Shown here piece after piece: positions 1 through 10,260 of a stretch of 64,000 nucleotides of DNA (its first letter is position 1; each line of letters starts with the position of its first letter). The notes under the pieces were generated by a model that saw nothing but the letters and a program-made list of their open reading frames with translations, ran no database searches and was not told where the DNA came from. The stretch lies in NCBI GenBank assembly GCA_009823395.1, contig CM020506.1:7158001-7222000 (forward strand). The letters run 5' to 3'. This DNA comes from Thamnaconus septentrionalis (Eukaryota > Chordata > Actinopteri > Tetraodontiformes > Monacanthidae). Made by a program: the position numbers and the translations under genes.

Positions 1-918
1 ATTCCTGATTGCATTGGTAGAATTTACGGTTTCCATTTTCTGAGGCTGCAGCAGAAACACCTGATGAGCGAAAAATTATGACAATCCTCATTATGATTCT
101 CAGCGCACGCCGATTACAGATACACAAAGACATTCCTGGCAGCTGCAACCACTCTGATGCACCTTACACTCCGTCTAGTCATGATTTCTAGTCAGTCTTT
201 CCCCTTGCTGCCAGGCTTTTGTCTCCTATGCTGTGAAATATGTGTGTTGACGCTACAGATGGTAGACTGCAATTTCCTGCCAACTGAACTGCAGAAAAGA
301 GGCAGTCTTCCCCCTGTCTAAATACCACACGTGCATCTCAATTTATTTCAGGTTAATGTGTTCAAGTGATATGATTGTGATGGTTTGGTTATTGGTGTTG
401 GTCTGCCTGTTGTTTTTTAAAGATTAAATATGTTTTTCCCTAGAAAGCAAAAAAACAACAAAAAACAAAACAAAAGGATCAACACCTGAGTTCTAATGAG
501 GCAGAACTTGAGTGTATTCATTCGAAAGACTGATTTTTCCCAAATACTGATATCTATTAGAGATTCTCAGTTTCCCATCGTATAAAAAGAAAATGTAAAA
601 ACAAATGTAACAGTTTGAAAGCAAAGTGCGTATGCACCCCACGTGAAAAAACATATTTCCCCTTTTTACATCTCAGTACTGTGACAAACCATTATGTGTT
701 CATGCATACACATGCTATATATAAACGTGTATGTATATATGTATGTAAGCAAATTGCGTACGTATGGATACAACTGCGTGTGCAAATTACACGCACTACT
801 ACCCGCATCCATGATTTTTTTTCCTCCAATAAATGTGCAATGTTGCTACAGTCAGGTTCATATGTAAATAGAGAGGCAACATACAAATCTTTGAGAACTG
901 CTCCTGCCAGCATTTTAC

Positions 919-1110
919 AACCTTTGTGCAATATGTAAAAATCGAAAAACAGTGAATGATGTCTGTGGTGTTCCACAAAGTTCAGTGCTGGGCCTTGAGT
1001 TCTTTGTGCTTTATTTGTATTTATCTGTGTTGGGTAAATGCAAATGTGTGACATTTGCAGATGACACAAATGAACTTTGTTCTGAGCAGGACATAAAAAC
1101 TGATTGTTAA
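919..1110 (+). mobile_element. Degenerate LINE reverse-transcriptase fragment (L2/CR1/Rex-like)
   Basis: In the frame starting at 967 the translation runs GVPQSSVLGL, then a hydrophobic stretch, then FADDT at 1054-1068, followed by NELCSEQDIK, and stops at about 1110. GVPQGS-LGP and FADDT are the palm motifs of non-LTR retrotransposon reverse transcriptases; the FADDT catalytic aspartates are intact, but the fragment is only about 60 codons long. Sequence after the stop still resembles the next RT segment in other frames, which indicates frameshifts. Upstream codons from about 919 are also open in this frame. The element is dead and 5'-truncated. The clade assignment is by resemblance only. 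Confidence 0.7.
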
Positions 1111-2936
1111 AAATCGAGGAAAAGTTGAAGATTGTTGTAGGTCTTTTTTCAATGACAAGCGAATATATCTAAATGAGCAGAGAATTTGAGATTAGTATAT
1201 AATAATACTATATATAGATATGCATTTGATTTTCCTATCTCGATGGTGCCAACAAAACTTTTGACTGATGGTGTACATTGACTGTGTGTACATTCAAACT
1301 GAAACGCAAAGAGCTAGCATGAAGCCCGGCTCAAACAGCATGTATTAACAAATCATGTAGAAGAAAGTGTGACGTAAGAGTCAGCTTTGATCGGTTTGTC
1401 TCTGGGGAGATTCCTCGTGTTTGATGTCGATTTTCGTACATAACTTTTGAGGGGTTTTCTCTTGGGCTTCAGGAAAATGTCTCATCCTGTTTATTTTTAA
1501 CCCACTGAAGTTGAGACGGTGTGGAGCTCTAAAAGTGAAATAAGGAATCTGTGATTAGAGCTGCAACAAAAGATAAAAACTGACTTTAGTCTGCAGTCGA
1601 CACTATTTCTGCATATCACTCCTCTCTCTAATCACACTGTCCGGGATTATTCAATCAAAAGTGCACGTGAAAGACAGTATCCCTGTGACTGACATGCAAT
1701 ATTAATGAAAGTGTTGATATCACGTTTGATCTTTCTGGCAGATTAAAGTGAGACGATTAAATTGCCACCATGGCATGCAGGTGGCAGCTATTTGCAGGGG
1801 TTCCCCCGGAATAAGCCATTAATGTCATGTGACAGAAACATAATAATGTTTCAAGAATAATGCATGAAGGCTACGCTGCAGGCATCTTGCCTGATGGCAG
1901 ACGTTGGTGCTGCAGATTCAACAGTGAATTAACAAGCATGGCCAGAAAGCAGGAAGAAAGGAAAAGACAATTATACACAACTTGTTTCAACAATGTCTTT
2001 GAGGAAGGGAGGAGAAATGGCCTGTACACTTGCAGCCAACTGATGTTTGTTTTTAAAATGGAAAAAAAACTAAAATAAAAATAAAGGAATCAAGCTGTTT
2101 CTTTGTCAGCAAAAAATGAGCAGGAAACAAAGAATGGCAAGTTGTTGTTTATTTTTTTAGGTCTGTTTTTTGTTTTAGATATTGAATCAAAATTGAAAAA
2201 AAGAATGACAAAAAACCCTACCTGTTATATGATTATATTCGATGGGTGCGTAAATAGATGCTGGGATTTGAAAATTAGTGTTTGGACATTTGCTTCTCAA
2301 TTTTATTAGGCTTTTGTGTTGTTTTTGTTGTTGTTACTTTGAAACTTTGTTTTTCCAAGTTTGAAATGGGAGCACAGCACAGCAGCAAAAAAAATGAGTG
2401 CAAAAGAAAATGAACAATTTGAAAAGAAGAGTGAAAAGGGTTAGACCTTAATATTTTATGTTGAAAGGGTTTTATCTTATGGATTGTTATAGGGAAGATG
2501 GATGCCAAAGCTGTACCCTTTGATTTTGTGACTGCGCTCATATCTGATTCACCCTGCAGCGCTTCGTCAGTTGTGTCAGGTTGCATTGCAGTCGAATTCA
2601 ATGGAGTCCTTGACTTTTTTAAATGACGTTGCAATTTTTAGCCAGAAACCCTGCACTGCAACTTCCTGACTTCACCTGTTCCCAATGGCTCTCAGTCAAT
2701 GAAGTGTTCCCACTCCTGAACCTTCTCCAAAACCGTGACACTTGGAATAGTTTGGAGGCAAAACCTTGAAAGTTTTACTCATTAAGGCCATCTGAAGTCT
2801 GGTCGAGTTGGAACCCGTTTAATTGCAGAACCCTCTGGTTTCTCCTTAAAATATGCTCTTTAAGCAGAGACTCGGTGACCAGCCAGAGCTGCAACACTTC
2901 TGTAGTCTTTGAGAGGAGCTGCTGCCCAATTACATC

Positions 2937-2986
2937 CACAGCTCGGCACAGCTCAGCACAGCTCAGCACAGCTCAGCACAGCTCAG
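2937..2986 (+). repeat. Tandem 10-bp repeat (CACAGCTCAG)x5
   Basis: Five consecutive 10-base units occur; the first carries a single change (CTCGG for CTCAG) and the rest are identical. Each unit contains the AGCT palindrome. This is a short minisatellite inside the intron, and near-identity of the units suggests recent expansion. Confidence 0.9.
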
Positions 2987-3216
2987 CCTGTCCAGGTGGC
3001 TGCCCGGCGCTCTGGCGCTGCAGCTGGTGACGTGCTGTCAGCCGCTCTCACCTGCAGGGTTGGTCCTCCAGTTTCTTCTCACTGTTGTGGAGTCTCAGAC
3101 GGGGACGGCATGTTTTCTCACGCCCCGTCGCGCCTCCTGTCATGTCGGCCCTGAACTTCTAATCAAATCTACAGATGTTCGGATGCGACTGTGTGATTGG
3201 CAGCAGTGCAGGAATT

Positions 3217-3290
3217 TTAATTCTGATTCCAATTCTAATTCCAATTTTGTTTTCAATTCCAATTCCCTTTCCAATTGCAATCTCCATTGT
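3217..3290 (+). repeat. Degenerate (ATTCCA)n-like tract
   Basis: AATTCC, AATTCT and CCAATT motifs recur every 6 to 12 bases across this stretch. It reads as a decayed hexamer-type low-complexity tract. A shorter similar patch is at about 61613-61640. Confidence 0.6.
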
Positions 3291-4026
3291 TGTCACCTGA
3301 ACTCACCGGTGGCTCACAAAAGTATTTTGACTTTCTGCCAACTCCACCTGGGTGTAAAACACAGGACCTTCTTATCTTCATGTTCCCACTCGACAGTGGC
3401 TGGAGCCGAGATGGCTGCTCTGTCAGTGAACCAGTCGCTGCAGTTTTCAAACATTATGTCTGTTAAATGAAAATCCCTTATCCCTCATCATCATCATTAT
3501 TATCTTTCTTTGTACTGGGTCTCTTGTGCAATTATCCAGAGGCCTAACAGGTCCTTTTGATGTCAGCGATAGGCCTTATCAAAGCCGGTGTTAATTGGGG
3601 CTGTAGAGGCTGCAAAGACCACCTCTGCCCATTTGTTAGTGCTGGGAGTGGTTGAACCGCTGCCGGATCCGGAGCAACAGTCACATCACACATGTTTGTC
3701 TCCAGACTCGCTTTCATCCGCCAGCACAAAGTAAAGTCTAACTACTGACAAGCATTTCCAAAAAGGCTCATAACTACGTAGCTTTAAGTGAGGACCCTCT
3801 CGTTGAATATATACACAGTGAACGCTGTGCTATTAAAACTACAAAGTAACTTATTGAAATATTCATCATAATACTGACATAATACTGATAATCATTTCAG
3901 TTACATCTATTTTTTAACAGACTCAGTTAGTGTTTTCATACAAAATACATGAAAGGAAAAAAGGGCAAAAAATTGTGGAGCTTTAGTTTTTTAGTTTTTT
4001 TTTATTTTACCCAAGTTAATTATATG

Positions 4027-4110
4027 GAGCCCATCATCGCAGCTGCCATAGGGTGAAGCTGGGGTGACACCCTGGACAAGTGGCCAGTTTACAGAGACCC
4101 TTTCAAACAC
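4027..4110 (-). repeat. Fragment of common fish dispersed repeat, minus orientation
   Basis: The + strand reads CAGCTGCCATAGGGTG, then GGGGTGACACCCTGGACAAG, then TGGCCAGTTTA. This is the reverse complement of the repeat part that reads, in its sense orientation, GGCGACTTGTCCAGGGTGTACCC and AGACAGCTGGG (seen clean at 51972-52098). It is diverged and therefore old. The family name is not certain from memory. Confidence 0.55.
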
Positions 4111-5135
4111 GACATTTTCTCATCCTTGTATTACCCTAGTTGGTGGAATCTTTTTTTAAGAGCAATTGTGTTATTTTATTACTTGAGTTTATGTTCAAAC
4201 ACGCTCCAATGTCCATTCCATCTCAGGCGTCCGGAACGCTGAGGCTGACATTTGGGGAGGATTAGAAGCACGAGAACATTTTAAGCTTAAATCCTCTACT
4301 GTCCTTGACCCTGAATGGTGTTTTTGCCTCCTGCAAGTCTCCAGATGAGGCTTCTGTTTTCCTCCCTCAGTCCGCCCACGATGTTAGCCTTCTGTCCAAA
4401 GATTGCTGCTACTCTCCCATTTTACTTTCGTAACCTTTTGAGTGCTTCTATATCTTACAAAAAAGTGAAGGGAGGAATGTCTTTACACTCTCAAACATTC
4501 ATGTAAGCACCAAAAGTCCACTCACAAGGCCACGTGACGTTGAGGGAGCAATGCAAGTTTGCTGGCACTAAATGTTCTAAAAGGAAAGAACAGACTCGCA
4601 GCCAACAGCAGCTCTCCGCCCTGCACTCAGCAAGGTTCTTGCAAATGAGCACCGCACTTGAAACCTGAGCCTGGTGGACACGTGGAGTTTCTCAGATTGC
4701 TTATCTACTGCCCAGTCTGACCTCTCTCACACCAACCATTAGTGAGTTTGAACTGAGCGCTTTCTTCAAGAAAAAAAAATCTCATGGGGCAGCAAGTAAG
4801 ATGCAGAAACAAATTACAGCTTCCTGTTTACTGATACACCACCAACAACGGCTACAGCCGTACACACTAATGACTCTCACAAAGGCATGTTAAAGTGACG
4901 AGTATCTAAGTTTTTAATTTGAAATGATGTCATTCTTTGTGGTGAAAGAGCAATTCTCCAAAAATATTGACCGTCTGACGCACCTCTGGAACTTTCTGAC
5001 GCTCTGGTGTGTTGACCTCTGAAAAGTGACATTGCTCCGTCGCACTCACTGAACCCTTTAATGAGGTTGCAGGAAAGAGACATTGATGTAGCAGAAATCC
5101 TTTGACGGGTAAAATAAAAATAATCTTTTCCTACG

Positions 5136-5420
5136 TCACGGCGGTGCAGCAGTGCAGCACTGTCGCCTCGCAGACTGAAGGTTGTGGTTGCTCTTGTTGT
5201 TCCCGCGCCTGTCTGATCCTCTCCAGCTGCTTCCTCCCACACTCCAAAGACATGCACTGGGTGCCGTAGGTGTGATTGTTGCTTGTTGGTCTCTCCGCGG
5301 TGACCCTGTGATGAACTGCGAGTGTGGGTGGGAGTGGGAGTGACCCCGCCTTCCCTCTAAGACAGCTGGGATTAGCTCCAGCACCGCCTGCTGTGCGCAC
5401 TGACAGAAATGGATGAGCAA
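5136..5420 (+). repeat. Near full-length degenerate copy of fish dispersed repeat
   Basis: The segment begins with ACGGCGGTGCAGCAGTGCAG and continues through CACTGTCGCCTCGCAG, CTTCCTCCCACACTCCAAAG, ACATGCACTGG, GTAGGTGTGA, CCTGTGATGAACTG, CTAAGACAGCTGGGATTAGC and ends near AATGGATGAG. This is the order of blocks in a roughly 300-base repeat scattered through many teleost genomes. The copy is mutated and has small deletions. Several overlapping open frames on the minus strand here are by-products of the repeat and not genes. It lies about 330 bases before the 5751 exon. Confidence 0.75.
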
Positions 5421-5750
5421 TATCTTTTCATTAAACTCGAAATGTTGTGTTCAGCTGCTGCGTTTAGTTAGCATGGGTCGTACGCTGCAAATCAAGCGAT
5501 GCTGAGTTACTTCCTTCCGACCGCAGACCTTGCGGTAATGCAGCAGTGTCGTGGTAGAGGAGAGGAACTGAGGAACCGCGTGTGGGTTTGTTGGCCTCCA
5601 CTTTTTGGCCCCGCTGATCCAAGCGTAAGCCCTCAGTGTGCAGACTAAATCCTGCATGACTTTAATCTCAGCATGGCTCCGCTTGTTTTCCAATGCTCCT
5701 CATGCATGTAGCCGTCACTGACGCGTCGTGTGCGTTTGTTTGTCTGCCAG

Positions 5751-5938
5751 CCTTCCAGAGGTTTTTGGGGAAGGAGGATGTATCCAAGGAGCTGGAGGAG
5801 GTCCACGCGGAGGCGCGCGCTCAGGAGACCCAACAAACCGCCTCTGTGCTGCAGCTGCTGAGGAGCCCGGCTGTTCGCTGGCAGCTCATCACCGTTGTCA
5901 TCACCATGATGGCCTACCAGCTCTGCGGCCTCAACGTG
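5751..5938 (+). CDS. slc2a9: slc2a9 exon encoding the end of the central cytoplasmic region and start of helix 7
   Basis: This 188-base internal exon starts after TTTGTCTGCCAG and ends before GTAAGA. It enters with two bases of a codon (phase as in GCC, Ala) and leaves in phase 0 after Val. The product starts [17 protein letters not shown], an acidic cytoplasmic helical stretch, then [12 protein letters not shown]. It ends in the first half of helix 7 with YQLCGLNV. The QLCGLN motif is the GLUT9 form of the QLSGIN element lining the sugar path. The exon size and phase match what is usual for this position in GLUT genes. The preceding exon lies outside the window. Codons are GC-rich at the third position compared with the flanking intron, as expected for selection on coding sequence. 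Confidence 0.94.
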
Positions 5939-6778
5939 GTAAGATGCAGCCACCCGTTCCCTCAGTCTGACTCTCAACTGGCAAAGATCTTAAGTCTAAC
6001 GTTGACTTGTAAGCAAGAAAAATAGTGAAAGGATTTGGATTTGACTGGTTGGTTGATTGAAATCAGGTCTCCTTCACTTTCCCACTAATGGTCAGACTAA
6101 ATAATCAGCACTAGTACTGATAATAAGTAGTAAGAACTATGAAAAGTAAGTATTACTGAGTAATACTACTAAGTACTATGTACTAAATCAATGAAAAAAA
6201 AGAAAGAAAATCCACATCACTCCTGCATACAGCTGTCCTTTATTTCTTCTTTATTATTTTTCACTCAACTGGGAATTATTTTAAAATCCTTTTATTATGT
6301 TGTAAACTTGCATCAGAATGCAAACTCCCATTATTACCTCTGTGCAAGCAAACACTCACCTGGGCCAGCCAGCTGTACCTGGCTGCACTGTACACTGGCA
6401 TTAACGCTTTTGTTCCATCTCCATGGTGACTGAAAAAAGTTATTTTCCTCCTTCAAACATAAAAATTTAATAATAAAAACAGAATTTGTTGACCTTGACT
6501 TGTTGAATATAAGCATTTTAATCAGCGACCTCACAATTTCACACGTCTCCCACAATTTCATTTTTTTTTTTTAAATCAATGGGCAGATTGAGAGTGCCTG
6601 CAGAAGAATGGGCTTTACTTCCACAACATCATTGAAAGAAGAAGAAAAATCGCAGATGTAGCGTCATCGTGTGTTTGCACACATGGCACACTGTTTTAGG
6701 GCAGTAATAAGTCAAGATGGTGGGACAAGAAGGTGGTGCTGACTGGTGCCCCCCACCAACAACTTGCCAACATCAACT

Positions 6779-7001
6779 TCCATCCATCTGTTTTTTTCCA
6801 ACATCACTTTTACTCCTGGAGGGCTGCTGGAGTCTCTCCCAGCTGTGCCTGGGTGCAGGCAGGGTCACAGGTTCCCAATTCCCAATTTAGAGCTGCCAGT
6901 TAGCCTAATGTGCTTGTGACAGCCACACAGCCACAGGGGAGAACAGGATGGGACTCAAAGATACAGCGCCCCTTTGTAAGGCAACAGCCTCTGTGCCACC
7001 C
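6779..7001 (-). repeat. Fish dispersed repeat, diverged minus-strand copy
   Basis: The + strand has TTCCATCCATCTG, then GGCTGCTGGAGTCTCTCCC, AGCTGTGCCTGGGTGCAGG, CCAATTTAGAGCTGCCAGTT, AGCCTAATGTG and finally AGGCAACAGCCTCTGTGCCA. These match, in order and reverse-complemented, the blocks of the dispersed repeat at 5136-5420. The middle carries deletions and substitutions. It is in the opposite orientation to the copies at 33115 and 51972. Confidence 0.65.
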
Positions 7002-7184
7002 AACATGTACACGCATTCCTCAGTCAAGACTATCAGCAGCATATGTGGTGAAAATGCACCTGAGTAACTGAAGCATCCAGAAAAGTCACGACCGTCACCA
7101 TTCAAACAGTGGCAATGTGTTTAAAGATTTGGTTGATTTTAATTTTGAAGATAATACAAGCATCTTGCTCCTTGTTCGCTGCCA

Positions 7185-7303
7185 TCTTCATTGTCATTTT
7201 TTAAGGAAGCCTCCCTGACAGTGCCCTAAATATGAAACGCGCTGTCAGGCGGGCTTCCCCAAATACGAGGGTTCCTTAGAAATTTGACACACTGGACCTT
7301 TAA
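7185..7303. repeat. Possible small non-autonomous element with imperfect hairpin
   Basis: The stretch ends in CACACTGGACCTTTAA, a terminus seen on a common class of short fish repeats. Within it, 7205-7221 and 7242-7258 are inverted arms of 17 bases with two mismatches around a 20-base loop. No coding capacity is seen. The family assignment is tentative. Confidence 0.4.
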
Positions 7304-7327
7304 GGTAGCTCAGCCTCTGTCGCACCT

Positions 7328-7362
7328 GCAGCTGCAGGCCGCAGCTGCAGGCCGCAGCTGCG
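7328..7362 (+). repeat. 13-bp tandem repeat of GCAGCTGCAGGCC (about 2.7 units)
   Basis: Units at 7328-7340 and 7341-7353 are identical and a partial third follows to 7362. Each unit has the palindrome GCAGCTGC, so the tract carries evenly spaced CAGCTG E-box cores. Confidence 0.85.
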
Positions 7363-7891
7363 TACCTGGGCCGCCCGCCTCTTGGCTCTCAGCTGAACAG
7401 AAACTGTCCTCGAGGTTCAGTACCTCAGTTAAGTGAACTCTCTGCTTCATCGTTCATTTCGACAATAAGCATTTCGTGACCGACCGTCAATGTTACAAAT
7501 TGCAGGATTTACTCAATAAAAATTTTAGTGTCTGTTCCAAACGGGAACAGAAATTCCTTTTGAACTGGCCTCAAACGTTCACAAATGTTCCATCCAGACA
7601 CATTTATAACATTTGAACAAAATTATAACTTGTTTGTTTCTCATTGTTCTTCAGGATGGAAAAAAACAACAATAAACAACCCAATAATATTTCAGCGAAA
7701 ATGCGGTACTCACTGTGATTGACTTCTCAGTAATGCGATGCAAACCGTAAATCACAAAGCTCATTTCAATTGACAGAGGAGGGTATTTACATAAATCCCA
7801 AGAAGACAGCAGCGAAATTGAGGTCATTTTTATTTCTCATTACTGTTGTCGCATACTGGTTATATTGATGGCATACTGGCTGCTTCTGCTT

Positions 7892-8260
7892 CAAAGGTCC
7901 CACATTATACAAAGATTTGCTTTTCCAGTGTTTTCTTATAATCACTTCACTCAATTCACTGAACTCTCAGGGGTGAAAAAAGTCCATCGTACTACTTTTC
8001 TGTTTGCTAAAAAAAAAAAAAAAAAGCCTTTCTGGAAATCAAGCTCAAATGATGTCACATGATCCCTCACCGATATCCCTCCCAGCTGACAGCCAGGTGT
8101 TAAGTCATCCTTGTGCCTGTCCCCTGCCAAAAATGATGGCCCGACATAGCATCAGTTCTAGCAGCAACCAAAACTCAAGGATTAAGCAAGAGGCTGTAAC
8201 ACAGGGCTAAATACACTCTTCACTCGAGATTTATAGACATTGGTGTCTGGGACAAAAGAA
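7892..8260. repeat. Possible non-autonomous repeat beginning AAAGGTCCCACATTATA
   Basis: The start resembles the AAAGGTCCCATATTRT terminus of a common fish element. The interior has GATGTCACATGATCCCTCACC and GATATCCCTCCCAGCTG, comparable to the block at 28800-28850. No matching opposite terminus was found, so the element may be truncated. Confidence 0.3.
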
Positions 8261-8324
8261 TGGTCTGAAAAAGAGTCTTTGAAATGTGAAAAAGGGAAAT
8301 CCTAATGCTCCACAAATGTATTAT

Positions 8325-8427
8325 TGGAACACACCCCGCCGTCAACGATCGCGCGTTCATGCCGGTCCGTGAAAATATTGTCTCACAATAAACCGGTCTG
8401 TGGTGCTAAAAAGGTTGGGGACCACTG
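8325..8427 (-). mobile_element. hAT-type transposon end (solo terminus)
   Basis: The sequence ends AAACCGGTCTGTGGTGC, then AAAAAGGTTGGGGACCACTG at 8408-8427. The reverse complement starts CAGTGGTCCCCAACC, a terminal inverted repeat form widespread among vertebrate hAT elements. The opposite terminus was not found nearby, so this is a truncated or decayed copy. The inner boundary is approximate. Confidence 0.65.
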
Positions 8428-9030
8428 ATTTAGAGTTTGAGCTGAAATGATTCAGCATCAGCATCCTCACTGAATTCTGCAAGCAAAGAGGTTTTTGGAT
8501 ATTTAGTCCTCTGAGGCTGTTTCACCGCAGTTGTGATTAGAAATAATGAGCTTGAATGGGAAAAACCTCGGAACTTTAATTAGCTTTAATTGGTTTGGTT
8601 CCGTCAGCCACTATAATCTACGGATTGCACCTTTCCTTTCATGCTGCCAATGACCTTTAATGAGAAAGGCTTGAAGGTCAGAGAAAAGACTGTCGAGAAA
8701 ATGTCAAGTCGCAAGGCTCAGTGTGGGATCCCGGCTTTGGCGCACTGACGCAGGTGAAGGCATCGCCCTCCTACCGCGTCACTTCCTGCCTGACACCAGC
8801 CGTCATCTGCGCCTCATTCTGGCTCGGCTCGCGTGCTGGCCGAGGGCGGCGCCGCCGCCTGGAGCACCATCATCTCCAGCTCATTCAGGATGTGTCCAGA
8901 GAACCGAGCACTGAAAGCTCAACATTCTAATATACTCAAACTGAGTTAGAAAAAAACTCTGGTAATGAGATGGCAATACGCATAAACATCTAAGTAGTTT
9001 TCTTGACTTTTTTTTGTCCTTTGCTCTCAG

Positions 9031-9141
9031 ATCTGGTACTACACCAATGGGATCCTAACGGAAGCGGGCTTTGACCAGGACATCATCCCATACATCACTC
9101 TGAGCACCGGGGGAATAGAGACTCTGTCCGCCATCATCTCA
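9031..9141 (+). CDS. slc2a9: slc2a9 exon encoding the second half of helix 7 and helix 8
   Basis: This 111-base exon (37 codons, phase 0 at both ends) lies between CTTTGCTCTCAG and GTGAGT. It starts IWYYTNGILTEAGF and ends GIETLSAIIS. The leading Ile completes the N-x-I motif of helix 7 (Asn-Val at the end of the previous exon), a residue position reported to govern fructose handling in class II GLUTs. YYTN matches the exofacial YY/FY-T/S element of the family. TLSTGGIETL is close to GLUT9 helix 8. The long pyrimidine run before the acceptor supports the splice site. Confidence 0.95.
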
Positions 9142-10077
9142 GTGAGTATTTACTCTACAACAACCAAGCAGGTGGGAGTGAGGCTGCTGATAAGGAAATG
9201 AGTGGCTGCGGTCCCACTTTGCCTGCACTCGTCACAATTTCTTGGGTGTTTTCACACTAGTTCTATAATCCTTCCAACTTTCTGGCTTCTCGAGGTTTGG
9301 CTATGTAATCTCAATAAAAAACGTCTCTAGATTTTCATGAACAAATATCCCACCCCCCTCTGTTGACGTGACAAAACAAGGCTGTCAGTGGGGGTAAATT
9401 GCTGCTCTGGCGCCGGATCCGTAGCTAAATGGATCAGGGAGCTGCTCAGAGGAGCAATGATCTGGTGAGAGCATCTCTATTGGCAGCCTGTTAATGTGGC
9501 AGTCGGCACCGGAGTGTTTGTGCCAAGCGTGCTCCAGTGATGCATTCAAAAAATAAAAAATAAAAAAAATGAATAAAAGAAAAAAGAAATGAAAGCAGGG
9601 GAAATGCTTTGTTAATGGATGTGGCCTGAATTGAAGCGTATTTCAAGTTTAGCGCCCTGGTCATCCAGCTCTCTGGTCACAGTGAATATTCTTTTTGAAA
9701 ATGTTAATATTATAACGTTAGCGATGAGAGCAAAATGAAATGTAAAAAGCCCAACCTGTTCGTCAGAGGCTCATTTTTAGCCAAATTCACCCTCAACCCT
9801 CAACCCTGTTCCTATCAGAATTTATCCAATCAGGTCTCAGAAATAAGATGGAAACTTTTGCTCTCTCTGCTTTATAGGTAGTGCATGTGCTAAACACACA
9901 CAAAATATTCTAGAAATCAACTAACAACCTGAAAATGGGAACAAAATGTGAGCTTTGAGGTTTACATACAACTGACCATATTAGAAAAAAAGCAAGACAT
10001 AATATTAACAGCGTATCTCATTACAGTTTAATCACTGCTTATATTCCATTTTAATATCAATAAAGTCAACTTTAATT

Positions 10078-10260
10078 CTTAAAGCGCTAAATCACAGCCA
10101 AAGGCGTCTGAAAGGGCTTTGCACAATCAAATAGAGAAAACTCAGTGATCCATCCAGAGCAGCATGCCAGGCCAGAAAAAACTCCCCAGTGGGAAGAAAC
10201 CTTGAGCAGACCCCGACGCTGGAGGGCCGCCATCTGCTTTGACCGGTTGGGGTGAAAATA
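10078..10260 (+). repeat. Fish dispersed repeat of the GGGAAGAAACCTTGAGCAGA type
   Basis: The copy reads AAAGGGCTTTGCACAATCAA, then CCCCAGTGGGAAGAAACC, TTGAGCAGACCCCGACGCTG, GAGGGCCGCCATCTGC and TTTGACCGGTTGGGGTG. These blocks in this order are typical of a family found throughout teleost introns. It ends in an A-rich tract. It is degenerate and has no coding capacity. The class of the family (SINE or other) is not certain from sequence alone. Confidence 0.7.

Larger units (their letters stand above)
1..5750 (+). other. Distal part of slc2a9 intron upstream of the first visible exon
   Basis: No recognisable coding exon of the GLUT N-terminal half was found here; in particular I saw no PESPRxL-type motif that marks the end of helix 6. 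The stretch contains a LINE reverse-transcriptase fragment near 919-1110, a 10-bp tandem repeat at 2937-2986, a TTCCAATT-rich patch at about 3217-3290 and two copies of a fish dispersed repeat (about 4027-4110 and 5136-5420). The rest is unique-looking AT-rich DNA. Short open frames are present but have no recognisable domains. It ends at the acceptor TTTGTCTGCCAG before 5751. Confidence 0.75.
5939..9030 (+). other. slc2a9 intron between helix 7 exons
   Basis: The 3,092-base intron runs from GTAAGA to the acceptor TTTGCTCTCAG. It contains a minus-strand copy of the common dispersed repeat (about 6779-7001), a possible small non-autonomous element with an internal imperfect hairpin (about 7185-7303), a 13-bp tandem repeat of GCAGCTGCAGGCC at 7328-7362, another possible small repeat (about 7892-8260) and a hAT end (about 8325-8427). 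No coding sequence is supported in it. Confidence 0.85.

Noticed and set aside
5131..5420. Three overlapping minus-strand frames of 80-126 codons
   Set aside because: They lie within the dispersed repeat copy at 5136-5420 and its flank and have no conserved domain.
1..5750. Upstream slc2a9 exons encoding helices 1-6
   Set aside because: No frame with GLUT N-terminal motifs was found, so these exons are taken to lie before the window.
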